A model generated the notes under the pieces. That model ran no database searches and had not been told where the DNA came from. It was given only the letters and a program-made list of their open reading frames with translations. 64,000 nucleotides of DNA from Kitasatospora aureofaciens (GTDB taxonomy: Bacteria; Actinomycetota; Actinomycetes; Streptomycetales; Streptomycetaceae), in contig NZ_JPRF03000087.1 of assembly GCF_001188955.3 (NCBI RefSeq), positions 237,087-301,086 of the forward strand, given 5' to 3'. Below, piece by piece: positions 33,665-41,711 of this stretch. Within the stretch, counting starts at the first letter, position 1. The number at the start of each line of letters is the position of its first letter. The position numbers and the translations under genes were made by a program.

Positions 33665-34789
33665 ATGCGTTGGGGAACCGCAGCCGTCGTGGCCGCCGCC
33701 GCCGCCGTCGGGGCGGGGGCCGTCGTCCTGGTGGTCGGCCGCCGGGCCTCCGAGCGGATGGTCCGCCCCGGGGTGCCGGGGCCGGTCGAGCCGGAGGCCG
33801 GGCCGGTGGTGGTGCACGGCCTCGGTGTCGACCGGGTCATCTTCAACCGCCGCCCCGAGAGCCTGCGGCCCGGGCGCTGGGCGGTCGAGTGGGACGGCAA
33901 CGGGCACGCGGTGGTGGAGGAGATCCTGTACCGCGACGCGCAGGGCGTCACCCGCCGGCTGGTCCGGGCGGACCGGGGCACCCTGACGCCGGGCACCGAG
34001 GTCCGCTTCACCCCGCGCGTGCACCTGGGCGACCCCACCGAGGCGTTCGGCCTGGCTTACACCGAGACCGCCGCCGACGGCGAACTCGGGGCCCTGCCCG
34101 CCTGGCGGCTCGACGGCAAGCGCGGCACCTGGGTGATCCTGGTGCACGGCCCCGAGGCCGACCGCCAGCAGACGCTCCCGGTGCTGCCCACCCTGCACCG
34201 CCTCGGCCTGACGGCCCTCGCCGTCACCTACCGCGGTGACGAGGGCGCCCCGGCCCCGCCGGGCGGCTACAGCCGCTTCGGCGAGGACGAGTGGCGGGAC
34301 GTCGAGGCGGCGGTGCGGCTGGCGCTCGACAGCGGCGCGGGCCGGGTGATCCTCCACGGCTGGTCGGTGGGCGCCACCATGGTCCTGCACACCGCCGCCC
34401 GCTCCGCCTGGGCCCACGCGATCAGCGGGTTGATCCTCGACTCGCCGGTCCTCGACCTCGCGAGCGCGGCGCGCCGGGACGCCGCCCGGGCCGGTTTCAC
34501 CGGTGTCTCCGCCGAGCTGGGCACGCTGGCCGCGCAGGGCCGCACGGGGGTGGACCTGGCGGACTCCTCCCGCCTCGCCGAGGGCGCGGACCTGCGGGTG
34601 CCCACCCTGGTCCTGCACAGCCCGGACGACCGGATAGCCCCCTTCGACACCGTGGAGCGCCTGGCCGCCGCCCGGCACGACGTGGTGAACCTCCAGCGCT
34701 TCCCGGGCGCCGAGCACGCGGCCCTGTGGAATTCGGCCCCCGAGCACTACACGGAACTCCTCCGGCGCTGGCTCACCCCGCTGCTCTGA
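33665..34789 (+). CDS. Membrane-anchored alpha/beta hydrolase
   Basis: A 374-residue protein with an N-terminal membrane segment (about 5-25), an extra 100-residue beta-rich region, then an alpha/beta hydrolase domain. The nucleophile elbow is HGWSVGATMV (S234), the acid lies in LVLHSPDDR (D321 or D322), and the base is H351 in FPGAEHAAL. The oxyanion strand is WVILVHGPEADR. It is probably an esterase or peptidase-like hydrolase; the substrate is unknown. ATG 33665 follows GCGGGGAACG. The 170 bp before it hold no gene. Confidence 0.88.
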   Translation: MRWGTAAVVAAAAAVGAGAVVLVVGRRASERMVRPGVPGPVEPEAGPVVVHGLGVDRVIFNRRPESLRPGRWAVEWDGNGHAVVEEILYRDAQGVTRRLVRADRGTLTPGTEVRFTPRVHLGDPTEAFGLAYTETAADGELGALPAWRLDGKRGTWVILVHGPEADRQQTLPVLPTLHRLGLTALAVTYRGDEGAPAPPGGYSRFGEDEWRDVEAAVRLALDSGAGRVILHGWSVGATMVLHTAARSAWAHAISGLILDSPVLDLASAARRDAARAGFTGVSAELGTLAAQGRTGVDLADSSRLAEGADLRVPTLVLHSPDDRIAPFDTVERLAAARHDVVNLQRFPGAEHAALWNSAPEHYTELLRRWLTPLL

Positions 34790-35184
34790 ATCCGGCGGGT
34801 GCACAAGGCGAAGCGGTAAAGGAAGAAATTTGCTCCCGAACCGTGGAAGCCGGGGCATCCACCACGCACCGGAAGTCGGCCCCGCCGACTTCCGGCGTTC
34901 CGCTCTCACCCAGCGGGCACATGCCACCTGGCCGGATTCCGGCCCTCCGCTTCCCTCCGGGTCCGGCTCCCCGGATCCCGACCGACCCGCATCCGGCACG
35001 GAGCGTGACCGTTCGAACGGGCAGCGCGACGCCCCGCCGCCTCCCTGGCATGGCCCCGCCATACGTTTCCGGCCAGGCGGTTTGCCACTGTTGCCCGATC
35101 TTGCGGAGGTGCGGTACCCGGTCCAGCGGTCGTACGGACAACCGGATGTGACAGAAGGCCGGTGCAAGGGGAAGACTGCTCGAC
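34790..35184. other. Intergenic region with a 12-bp hairpin
   Basis: There is no coding frame that I can support in these 395 bp. A perfect 12-bp inverted repeat with a 3-nt loop (34869-34895) lies 80 bp after the hydrolase stop and is probably its terminator. The rest is leader and promoter sequence for the gene at 35185; no consensus promoter stands out. Confidence 0.6.
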
Positions 35185-36687
35185 GTGACGTCTCGGAACC
35201 CGCGCGACCGTGATGCCCCGCTCCCGCCGACGATCGGTACCGGTGCGACGGTGACCCGTCTCCCCGGTACGGCCCACCGGCCCTCCGGTGGCAGGCCGGG
35301 CGGGGCCGGTGTACCCCGGCGACGAGGGCCCGCGCCGGCACCCGGCCGAGGTCGGGTTCCCGTCCCGGAGGGCTTCCCCGCGCCGGCCGAGCTGGCGCCG
35401 CTGGCCCGCCGGATGCTGGTGGACGCCGTCCGGATCGCCCGCTGGGCCGGGGAACTGGAAGAGGTCGACAAGCGCGGCGAGCTGCTCCCCGAGGACGCCC
35501 GCGCCGCCGGCCGGGCGCTGGCCATGACGGTCGGCGCCGCCGCCAAGGCGTGGGGCCAGGCGCTGCTGGTGGGCCTGGTGGAGGCCCGGGACGGCGGCGC
35601 GGGCCCCGGTTGGCGCCTGCACGCGTGGGAGCACGACGACGAGGCCGTGGTGCGCGGCTGGTCCGGACTGTTCGACGCCTGGACGCTGCTCGCCCCGGTG
35701 CCGCCCGCCGCGCTGCGCGGGGTGTTCGCCGTCCTGGCCGGCCAGGCCGTGGACCAGGCCCCCCAGCTGCTGTCCTTCCTGCACCTGGTGGACGGCCCGG
35801 TGGCCGAGAGCGAGCTGCTGGAACTGCTGCGCCGCGGCCTGGACGAGCGCCGCGTCGGCGCCGGCCTCGGCAACCCGGGCCTGTCGCCGGTGCCGCACGC
35901 CGCCTCCGCGGTGTCCGCCGTCCGCGGCACCTGCCGGGCGCCGCAGATCGACACCCCGGCCGCGCCCTCCGACGTGGCCGCCGTCCTGGACTGGATGCTG
36001 GACGGCCTGGCGGCGGTCGGCGCCGTCGTGCGCAGGAACGATGCCGCTGAGCTGTCCCCGCTGGGCCACTGGGCGGTGCGGGCGAAGCTGGAGGAGATCT
36101 GCACCGTCGCCCAGACCGCGGCCGGCCACATCGAGCAGAGCGCCTTCGAGCTGCTGAACGCCTGCGCGGACTACTCGCCCGGGCCGGCCCGGGCGGAGTT
36201 CCGCGCCTGGGTGGCGGCCCGACCGGCGGACCGCGCGGTGGCCGAGCTGCTGGACGCAGCCCAGGGCGACGACGCGCTGGTGCGCGGCCTGGCCTTCGAG
36301 GCGCTGCGGGTGGCCGGCGGTCCGGCCGAGCAGGCGGTACGGGCGTCGGTGGACGAGCCGGTGCTGCGCCCGTACGCGCTGCTGTGGCTGGCCGAGCGCG
36401 CCGACGAGGGGGTCTCCCCGGCGGACGTGCTCGGCGCCGAGGACGCGGCCTGGCTGTGGGTGGACACCGCGGCGGCGGTGCTGGACCACGGCGAGACGGA
36501 GCTGCTGGTGGGACACGTCGAGGGCGCCTCGGCGGGCGACCCGGTGCGGCTGTTCGCCCGCGCCCGGCAGTCCGGTCACCCCCGGGCGGCCTCGGTGCTG
36601 ACGGCGGTCTCCGGCGTGCACCCGGACCCGGGCGTGGCCCGGGCGGCCCGCCGCTCCGCCTTCAGCGTCCACACCGGCGGCGCGTGA
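35185..36687 (+). CDS. Conserved hypothetical helical protein
   Basis: I do not recognise a characterised family. The 500-residue product starts with about 60 disordered Pro/Arg/Gly residues, then is almost entirely helical, with repeated Ala/Leu-rich helix pairs such as ARRMLVDAVRIARWAGELEE, LELLRRGLDERR and FELLNACADYSP. The C-terminal half looks like HEAT/armadillo-type solenoid repeats. No signal peptide or catalytic motif is visible. GTG 35185 has an AGGGGAAG site 13 nt upstream; a later start near 35414 (MLVDAV) is possible. A strong terminator follows. Confidence 0.75.
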   Translation: MTSRNPRDRDAPLPPTIGTGATVTRLPGTAHRPSGGRPGGAGVPRRRGPAPAPGRGRVPVPEGFPAPAELAPLARRMLVDAVRIARWAGELEEVDKRGELLPEDARAAGRALAMTVGAAAKAWGQALLVGLVEARDGGAGPGWRLHAWEHDDEAVVRGWSGLFDAWTLLAPVPPAALRGVFAVLAGQAVDQAPQLLSFLHLVDGPVAESELLELLRRGLDERRVGAGLGNPGLSPVPHAASAVSAVRGTCRAPQIDTPAAPSDVAAVLDWMLDGLAAVGAVVRRNDAAELSPLGHWAVRAKLEEICTVAQTAAGHIEQSAFELLNACADYSPGPARAEFRAWVAARPADRAVAELLDAAQGDDALVRGLAFEALRVAGGPAEQAVRASVDEPVLRPYALLWLAERADEGVSPADVLGAEDAAWLWVDTAAAVLDHGETELLVGHVEGASAGDPVRLFARARQSGHPRAASVLTAVSGVHPDPGVARAARRSAFSVHTGGA

Positions 36688-36702
36688 GGCGCATCGGAAC
36701 GC

Positions 36703-36740
36703 GGGAAGGGCCCGGAACCTGGTGGTTCCGGGCCCTTCCC
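36703..36740. terminator. Bidirectional hairpin terminator
   Basis: A perfect 17-bp inverted repeat (36703-36719 and 36724-36740) with a TGGT loop, in the 69-bp gap between convergent genes. Confidence 0.9.
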
Positions 36741-36756
36741 ACATCGCGGGGCGGAC

Positions 36757-37629
36757 TCAGCCGAGCCGGGACTCCGCCCGCCGGGCGCGGACGTCGCCGA
36801 CCTTCTGCCCGACCTTGCGCCGGATGACCAGCAGCGGCGCCATCGCGGCGAGCGTGATCTGGGCGAACGCGCCGACGTGCATCAGCGTGTCGCCGCCGGG
36901 CAGCCCGGTCGCCCAGGCTGCCAGGCAGCCGATCGCCACGACGACCCAGCAGAGCGTCGCGGTGGCCAGCAACCCCTGCGGCTTCGGGTACTCGATCCGG
37001 CTGACCATCAGGTACGCCGCGCCGAAGATGGCGAGCAGACCGGGCAGGAACGGCGGGTCGAGCAGCACGATGGCGATCACCGTCATCGCGCCCATCGGGC
37101 AGGGCATGCCCTGGAACACCCCGGGCCGCATCTTGACGGCGGAGAAGCGGGCCAGCCGCAGGACCACCGCGAGCAGCACGGTCAGCGCGATCAGCGCGGA
37201 GAGCGTCCGGTTGGAGCCCTGCGAGACCATGCCCCAGACCGCGACGAAGTAGGCCGGCGCGATGCCGAAGCTGATCAGGTCGGCCAGGTTGTCGAGTTCG
37301 GCTCCGAGGGCGGAGGAGCGGAGCTTCCGCGCCACCAGGCCGTCGAAGAGGTCGCACATCGAGCCGATCAGCAGCAGCGTGACGGCGGTGGCCGCGCTGT
37401 GCCGGTCCGGAGCGGCGTCCGGGTTGGTGATGTGCGGGATCAGGACCCCGGTGGTGATCGAGTAGATCGCCAGGAAGCCGCAGACGGCGTTCCCCAGGGT
37501 CAGGAAGTCGGCGGTGGACAGGTGCTGAGGGGAGCGCGGGGCACGCAGCTCGCGGTCGCGCGCCCAGCGGCGGCGGCGCAGGGCCGTCTCCTCGTCGTCC
37601 AGGCCGACGATTGTCTCAGGATCAGTCAC
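36757..37629 (-). CDS. pssA: CDP-diacylglycerol-serine O-phosphatidyltransferase
   Basis: A 290-residue membrane enzyme that makes phosphatidylserine from CDP-diacylglycerol and serine. The CDP-alcohol phosphotransferase signature DGLVARKLRSSALG followed by AELDNLADL keeps both Asp pairs (DGxxAR-x8-GxxxDxxxD). About eight hydrophobic segments follow. Two starts are possible: GTG 37629 and TTG 37635, with a GGGGTGA site spaced better for TTG. Either overlaps the psd stop, so the pair is co-translated and gives phosphatidylethanolamine. Confidence 0.93.
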   Translation of the reverse strand: MTDPETIVGLDDEETALRRRRWARDRELRAPRSPQHLSTADFLTLGNAVCGFLAIYSITTGVLIPHITNPDAAPDRHSAATAVTLLLIGSMCDLFDGLVARKLRSSALGAELDNLADLISFGIAPAYFVAVWGMVSQGSNRTLSALIALTVLLAVVLRLARFSAVKMRPGVFQGMPCPMGAMTVIAIVLLDPPFLPGLLAIFGAAYLMVSRIEYPKPQGLLATATLCWVVVAIGCLAAWATGLPGGDTLMHVGAFAQITLAAMAPLLVIRRKVGQKVGDVRARRAESRLG

Positions 37630-38314
37630 GGTCAAGGCGCGTCACCCCGGCTGTGGTCTTCTGGCCGACCTCGACGCCGACCTCGACGCCGGCCGGCAGG
37701 TAGGTGTCGACCCGGGAGCCGAACCGGATCAGACCGATCCGGTCGCCCTGCTCGACCTTGGTTCCGGCGGCCACGTACGGCACGATGCGGCGGGCCACGG
37801 CCCCCGCGATCTGCACCATCTCGATGTCGCCGAGCTCGGTGTCGAAGTGCCAGACGACCCGCTCGTTCTGGTCGCTGTCCTTGTTGAACGCCGGCACGAA
37901 ACCGCCCGCGACGTGCTCGACCGACGTCACCGTGCCCGGCAGGGGCGCGCGGTTGACGTGGACGTTCAGCGGGCTCATGAAGATCGCCACCCGGGTACGG
38001 CCGTCCGGCCAGGCGTCGATGCTCTGGACCACGCCGTCGGCGGGGGAGATCACTCTGCCCGTGCCGATCTCACGCTCGGGGTCGCGGAAGAACCACAGCA
38101 TGCCCGCGCTGAGCGCACAGGCGGGCACCGCCGCCAGGGCCCACTTGCCGCTGCGCCGGGTGAGGGCGGTGGTCACGGCGGCCGTGGCGAGGGTGGGGAC
38201 GAACCAGGGGGTGGCTCCGCGCGCGATGGTCACGCGGGGTCGCCGACCGGCCGTCGGGGATGCGAGGGCATCGCGGTCCGTGACGGAGGTGTGAGGGGAC
38301 GGGCTGATGGGCAT
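37622..38314 (-). CDS. psd: Phosphatidylserine decarboxylase proenzyme
   Basis: A 230-residue short-form (archaeal/actinobacterial type) decarboxylase that turns phosphatidylserine into phosphatidylethanolamine. Self-cleavage should occur at G199-S200 in LIRFGSRVD, giving the pyruvoyl group on the small subunit. D93 (SPADG) and H119 (LNVHVNR) match the self-processing residues. Hydrophobic segments near residues 38-75 anchor it in the membrane. ATG 38314 has an AAAGGTC site 7 nt upstream. The gene precedes pssA and overlaps it. Confidence 0.95.
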   Translation of the reverse strand: MPISPSPHTSVTDRDALASPTAGRRPRVTIARGATPWFVPTLATAAVTTALTRRSGKWALAAVPACALSAGMLWFFRDPEREIGTGRVISPADGVVQSIDAWPDGRTRVAIFMSPLNVHVNRAPLPGTVTSVEHVAGGFVPAFNKDSDQNERVVWHFDTELGDIEMVQIAGAVARRIVPYVAAGTKVEQGDRIGLIRFGSRVDTYLPAGVEVGVEVGQKTTAGVTRLDRD

Positions 38315-38831
38315 CGAAGACCTTTGTCGCGGGGGATCATGGCCGCTGGACGGGGGCCACCGCGGGATCGGTAATAGAGGGACGGCTTGCTGTCCCGGTG
38401 GATGCTATCGGGAGCACACGGTGGGTGGGCAACCCGCCTGCTCGTTCATGTGTCCGGCGGGAGCGTGGGTGCGCGTCCCGCCTCTACGACCGTAGCTCGC
38501 CCCGGTCCGGTTCCCAAGGCACCGGACACGGCTGGTGACTCTTGTCTCAGCAGGGTGGCGCACGGAACCCGGTGGGGACACGGCCGACAGCGACCGGAAG
38601 AAGGTGTAAGGAAGCGGCCGCAGGGCGCGTCGTTGCAGCTGTACGCCCTGCGGCCGCTTTCCGGAGGCCGTGCCGGACCCTGGCGGACCAGGCCGGGCCC
38701 GTGACGGGGCACGGCACTCTGCCGGGACGGGCCCGCACGCCCGTCGACCGGCGGTTCGGAGGGGGCCGCCCGTCGATCGGGGCGGTCCCGCACTCACTCG
38801 GCGGTCCCGCCCCGGGGCGGGAGGCCGGCCG
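38315..38831. other. Intergenic region upstream of psd
   Basis: This 517-bp gap is bounded by psd and the acyl-CoA dehydrogenase gene, both on the minus strand. Overlapping frames on both strands look like GC-driven shadows. It holds the hairpin listed at 38610-38662 and a small imperfect stem (38379-38396). The psd promoter should lie in 38315-38600, but I see no clear consensus. Confidence 0.6.
38610..38662 (-). terminator. Terminator of the ethylmalonyl-CoA operon
   Basis: A 16-bp inverted repeat (38612-38627 and 38644-38659), extended by GGA/TCC with one bulged T, with a 16-nt loop. Read on the minus strand it follows the dehydrogenase stop by 170 bp and is trailed by a pyrimidine-rich CTTCCTTACACCTTCTT. 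Confidence 0.7.
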
Positions 38832-40034
38832 TCACTCGGCGATCTTGTACTCCTCCAGGAGCCGGCGCCCGACGATCATCTTCTGGATCTCCGCAGTTCC
38901 TTCACCGATGAGCAGCATCGGGGCCTCGCGGTAGAGGCGCTCGATCTCGTACTCCTTGGAGAAGCCGTAGCCGCCGTGGATCCGGAAGGCGTCCTCGACG
39001 ACCTCCTTGCAGTACTCCGAGGCCAGGTACTTGGCCATGCCCGCCTCGAGGTCGTTGCGCTCACCGCTGTCCTTCTTGCGGGCGGCCATGACCATCATCT
39101 GGTGGGCGGCCTCGACCTTGGTGGCCATCTCGGCGAGCTTGAACTGGATCGCCTGGTGCTCGGCGATCTTCTTGCCGAAGGTGGAGCGCTGCTGGGCGTA
39201 GGAGATGCCGAGCTCGAAGGCGCGCCGGGCGACGCCGCAGCCGCGGGCGGCGACGTTGACGCGGCCGACCTCGACGCCGTCCATCATCTGGTAGAAGCCG
39301 CGGCCCGGGATGCCGCCGAGGATGCGGTCGGCGGGGATCCGCACGTCCTGCAGCACCAGCTCGGTGGTGTCGACGCCCTTGTAGCCCATCTTCTCGATCT
39401 TCCCGGGCACGGTGAGTCCGGGGACGGTCGGGTTCGGGCCGAAGCCGGCCGTCTTCTCGATCAGGAAGGTGGTCATGTTCTTGTACGGGGTGTTGCCGCC
39501 CTCGTCGGTCCGGCACAGGACCGCGACCAGGGTGGAGGTGCCGCCGTTGGTGAGCCACATCTTCTGGCCGTTGAGGACGTAGAACTCGCCGTCCTTGACG
39601 CCCTTGGTGGAGATGGCCGAAACGTCGGAGCCGAGGCCGGGCTCGGACATCGAGAAGGCGCCGCGGATCTCGCCGGCGGCCATCTTCGGCAGGAAGTAGT
39701 CCTTCTGCTCCTGGGTGCCGTGGGCGTTGATCATGTGCGCCACGATGAAGTGGGTGTTGACGATGCCGGAGACCGACATCCAGCCGCGGGCGATCTCCTC
39801 GACCACCAGGGCGTAGGTGAGCAGGGACTCGCCGAGGCCGCCGTACTCCTCGGGGATGGTGAGGCCGAACAGCCCGAGCTGCTTCATGCCCTCGACGATG
39901 GCGGTCGGGTACTCGTCCTTGTGCTCCAGCTCGGTCGCGACCGGAATGATCTCCTTGTCGACGAAATCCCGCACGGTGGCGAGGATGTCCCGCTGGATCT
40001 CGGTGAGGCCGTCGGTCTGTGCGAGGCGTCCCAT
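38832..40034 (-). CDS. Acyl-CoA dehydrogenase, probable (2S)-methylsuccinyl-CoA dehydrogenase
   Basis: A 400-residue flavoenzyme with the three-domain acyl-CoA dehydrogenase fold. GLFGLTIPEEYGGLG and AFSMSEPGLGSDVSAI are FAD-binding blocks. The catalytic base is expected at E378 in LIGEGTAEIQ. It is the last gene of an operon that encodes crotonyl-CoA carboxylase/reductase, the B12 mutase, a lyase and a hydratase, so oxidation of methylsuccinyl-CoA to mesaconyl-CoA is the likely step. It lacks the long N-terminal extension of the Rhodobacter enzyme, so the specificity is inferred from context. Confidence 0.85.
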   Translation of the reverse strand: MGRLAQTDGLTEIQRDILATVRDFVDKEIIPVATELEHKDEYPTAIVEGMKQLGLFGLTIPEEYGGLGESLLTYALVVEEIARGWMSVSGIVNTHFIVAHMINAHGTQEQKDYFLPKMAAGEIRGAFSMSEPGLGSDVSAISTKGVKDGEFYVLNGQKMWLTNGGTSTLVAVLCRTDEGGNTPYKNMTTFLIEKTAGFGPNPTVPGLTVPGKIEKMGYKGVDTTELVLQDVRIPADRILGGIPGRGFYQMMDGVEVGRVNVAARGCGVARRAFELGISYAQQRSTFGKKIAEHQAIQFKLAEMATKVEAAHQMMVMAARKKDSGERNDLEAGMAKYLASEYCKEVVEDAFRIHGGYGFSKEYEIERLYREAPMLLIGEGTAEIQKMIVGRRLLEEYKIAE

Positions 40035-40077
40035 CGTGCGGCTCCGAAATGTCTGAAGAGGGCGGGGGGGGATTTCC

Positions 40078-40115
40078 GGGGGCCCTGCCGGCGTGGCTGC
40101 GGCAGCAGGGCCCCC
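40078..40115 (-). terminator. Intercistronic hairpin, possible attenuator
   Basis: An 11-bp perfect stem (40078-40088 and 40105-40115) with a 16-nt loop that can itself fold. It lies in the 146-bp gap between the hydratase and dehydrogenase genes and may lower read-through into the last gene or protect the upstream message. Confidence 0.5.
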
Positions 40116-40180
40116 GACCGGGTGGGGGTCGGCCGATGACGGCGGCCTCCCCGTCCGGGGTCTCTATATAGGGGTGGGGA

Positions 40181-40684
40181 TCAGGAGAGCGGTTCGGGGC
40201 GCCCGGGCTGCTCGCCGCCGCGCGCCTTGATGTACGTCTCGGTCGGCACCATCACCTTGCGGCGGAAGACGCAGACGACCGTGCCGTCCTGCTTGTACCC
40301 CTTGGTCTCGACGTAGACGATGCCGCGGTCGTCCTTGGACTTGGACGGCCACTTGTCGAGGACGGTGGTCTCGCCGTAGATGGTGTCGCCGTGGAAGGTC
40401 GGCGCGATGTGGCGCAGCGACTCGATCTCCAGGTTGGCGATCGCCTTGCCGGAGACGTCCGGGACGGACATGCCGAGCAGCAGCGAGTAGATGTAGTTGC
40501 CCACCACGACGTTCTTGCCGAAGTCCGTCGTCTTCTCCGCATAGTTGGTGTCCATGTGGAGCGGGTGGTGGTTCATGGTGAGCAGGCAGAAGAGGTGGTC
40601 GTCGTACTCGGTGACCGTCTTGCCGGGCCAGTGCTTGTAGACCGCGCCGACCTCGAACTCCTCGTAGGTGCGTCCGAACTGCAC
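40181..40684 (-). CDS. MaoC-type hydratase, probable mesaconyl-CoA hydratase
   Basis: A 167-residue hot-dog-fold hydratase. The MaoC/hydratase-2 catalytic region reads CLLTMNHHPLHMDTNYAE, with the Asp/His pair expected in the HMDTNYA segment, and GNYIYSLLLGMSVPDVSG forms the central helix. In the ethylmalonyl-CoA pathway it would hydrate mesaconyl-C1-CoA to beta-methylmalyl-CoA. GTG 40684 lies 3 nt after the lyase stop. Confidence 0.88.
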   Translation of the reverse strand: MQFGRTYEEFEVGAVYKHWPGKTVTEYDDHLFCLLTMNHHPLHMDTNYAEKTTDFGKNVVVGNYIYSLLLGMSVPDVSGKAIANLEIESLRHIAPTFHGDTIYGETTVLDKWPSKSKDDRGIVYVETKGYKQDGTVVCVFRRKVMVPTETYIKARGGEQPGRPEPLS

Positions 40685-40687
40685 GGC

Positions 40688-41668
40688 TCAGCCCTCCGCC
40701 TTCTTGTCGGTGTCGGGCAGTTCGAACTTGGTGGTGCGCTGCATGCCGGCGGCCCGGCCCTTGCCGGCGACGACCAGGGCCATCTTGCGGCTGGCCTCGT
40801 CGATCATCTCGTCGCCGAGCATCGCGGAGCCCTTGGCGCCGCCCGCCTCGGAGGTGCAGTAGTCGTAGGCGTCGAGGATCAGCTCGGCGTGGTCGTAGTC
40901 CTCCTGCGAGGGCGAGTAGATCTCGTTCGCGGCGGCGACCTGGTCCGGGTGGAGCACCCACTTGCCGTCGAAGCCGAGGGCGGCGGAGCGGCGGGCGACC
41001 TCGCGGTAGCCCTCCTGGTTGCGGATCTGCAGGTAGGGGCCGTCGATCGCCTGGAGGTCGTTCGCGCGGGCGGCCATCAGGATGCGCATCAGGATGTAGT
41101 GGTAGGCGTCGGCGCCGTAGCCGGGCGGCTGCTCGCCGACCACCAGGGACTTCATGTTGATCGAGGCCATGAAGTCGGCGGGGCCGAAGATGATGGTCTC
41201 CAGCCGGGGCGAGGCCTCGGCGATGGCGTCGACGTTGATCAGGCCCTTGGCGTTCTCGATCTGCGCCTCGATGCCGATCTTGCCGACCTCGAAGCCCATG
41301 GTCTTCTCGATCTGGGTGAGCAGCAGGTCGAGCGCCTTCACCTGCCCGGCGTCCTGGACCTTCGGCAGCATGATGCAGTCGAGGTTGGGGCCGGCGCCCT
41401 CGACCACGGTGATCACGTCACGGTAGGTCCAGTGGGTGGTCCAGTCGTTGACGCGGACGACGCGGGTCTTGTTGCCCCAGTCGCCGTTGTTCAGCGCGTC
41501 GACGATGTTGTGGCGGGCGCTCTCCTTGACCAGCGGGGCGCAGGCGTCCTCCAGGTCGAGGAAGACCTGGTCGGCCGGGAGGCCCTGGGCCTTCTCCAGG
41601 AAGCGAGGGTTGCTGCCCGGTACGGCGAGGCAGGAGCGGCGGGGGCGCAGGCGGTTGACGGTCGTCAT
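40688..41668 (-). CDS. HpcH/HpaI-type lyase, probable beta-methylmalyl-CoA/malyl-CoA lyase
   Basis: A 326-residue citrate-lyase-beta-type TIM barrel. RRSCLAVPGSNPRFLEKA starts the barrel, VFLDLEDACAP carries a metal-site acid, IGIEAQIENAKGLIN carries the catalytic/metal Glu, and IIFGPADFMASI the later Asp. GFDGKWVLHPDQV is the family C-terminal block. It should cleave beta-methylmalyl-CoA to glyoxylate and propionyl-CoA. It sits 43 bp after the mutase gene. Confidence 0.9.
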   Translation of the reverse strand: MTTVNRLRPRRSCLAVPGSNPRFLEKAQGLPADQVFLDLEDACAPLVKESARHNIVDALNNGDWGNKTRVVRVNDWTTHWTYRDVITVVEGAGPNLDCIMLPKVQDAGQVKALDLLLTQIEKTMGFEVGKIGIEAQIENAKGLINVDAIAEASPRLETIIFGPADFMASINMKSLVVGEQPPGYGADAYHYILMRILMAARANDLQAIDGPYLQIRNQEGYREVARRSAALGFDGKWVLHPDQVAAANEIYSPSQEDYDHAELILDAYDYCTSEAGGAKGSAMLGDEMIDEASRKMALVVAGKGRAAGMQRTTKFELPDTDKKAEG

Positions 41669-41711
41669 GGGGGTGGTTCGGTTCCTTCCCAGTGGTCAGC
41701 TGGTCAGCTGG

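Noticed and set aside
31451..34789. A 1112-codon frame on the plus strand across cbiB and the riboswitch
   Set aside because: Everything before 33665 is antisense to cbiB or noncoding and has shadow-type composition.
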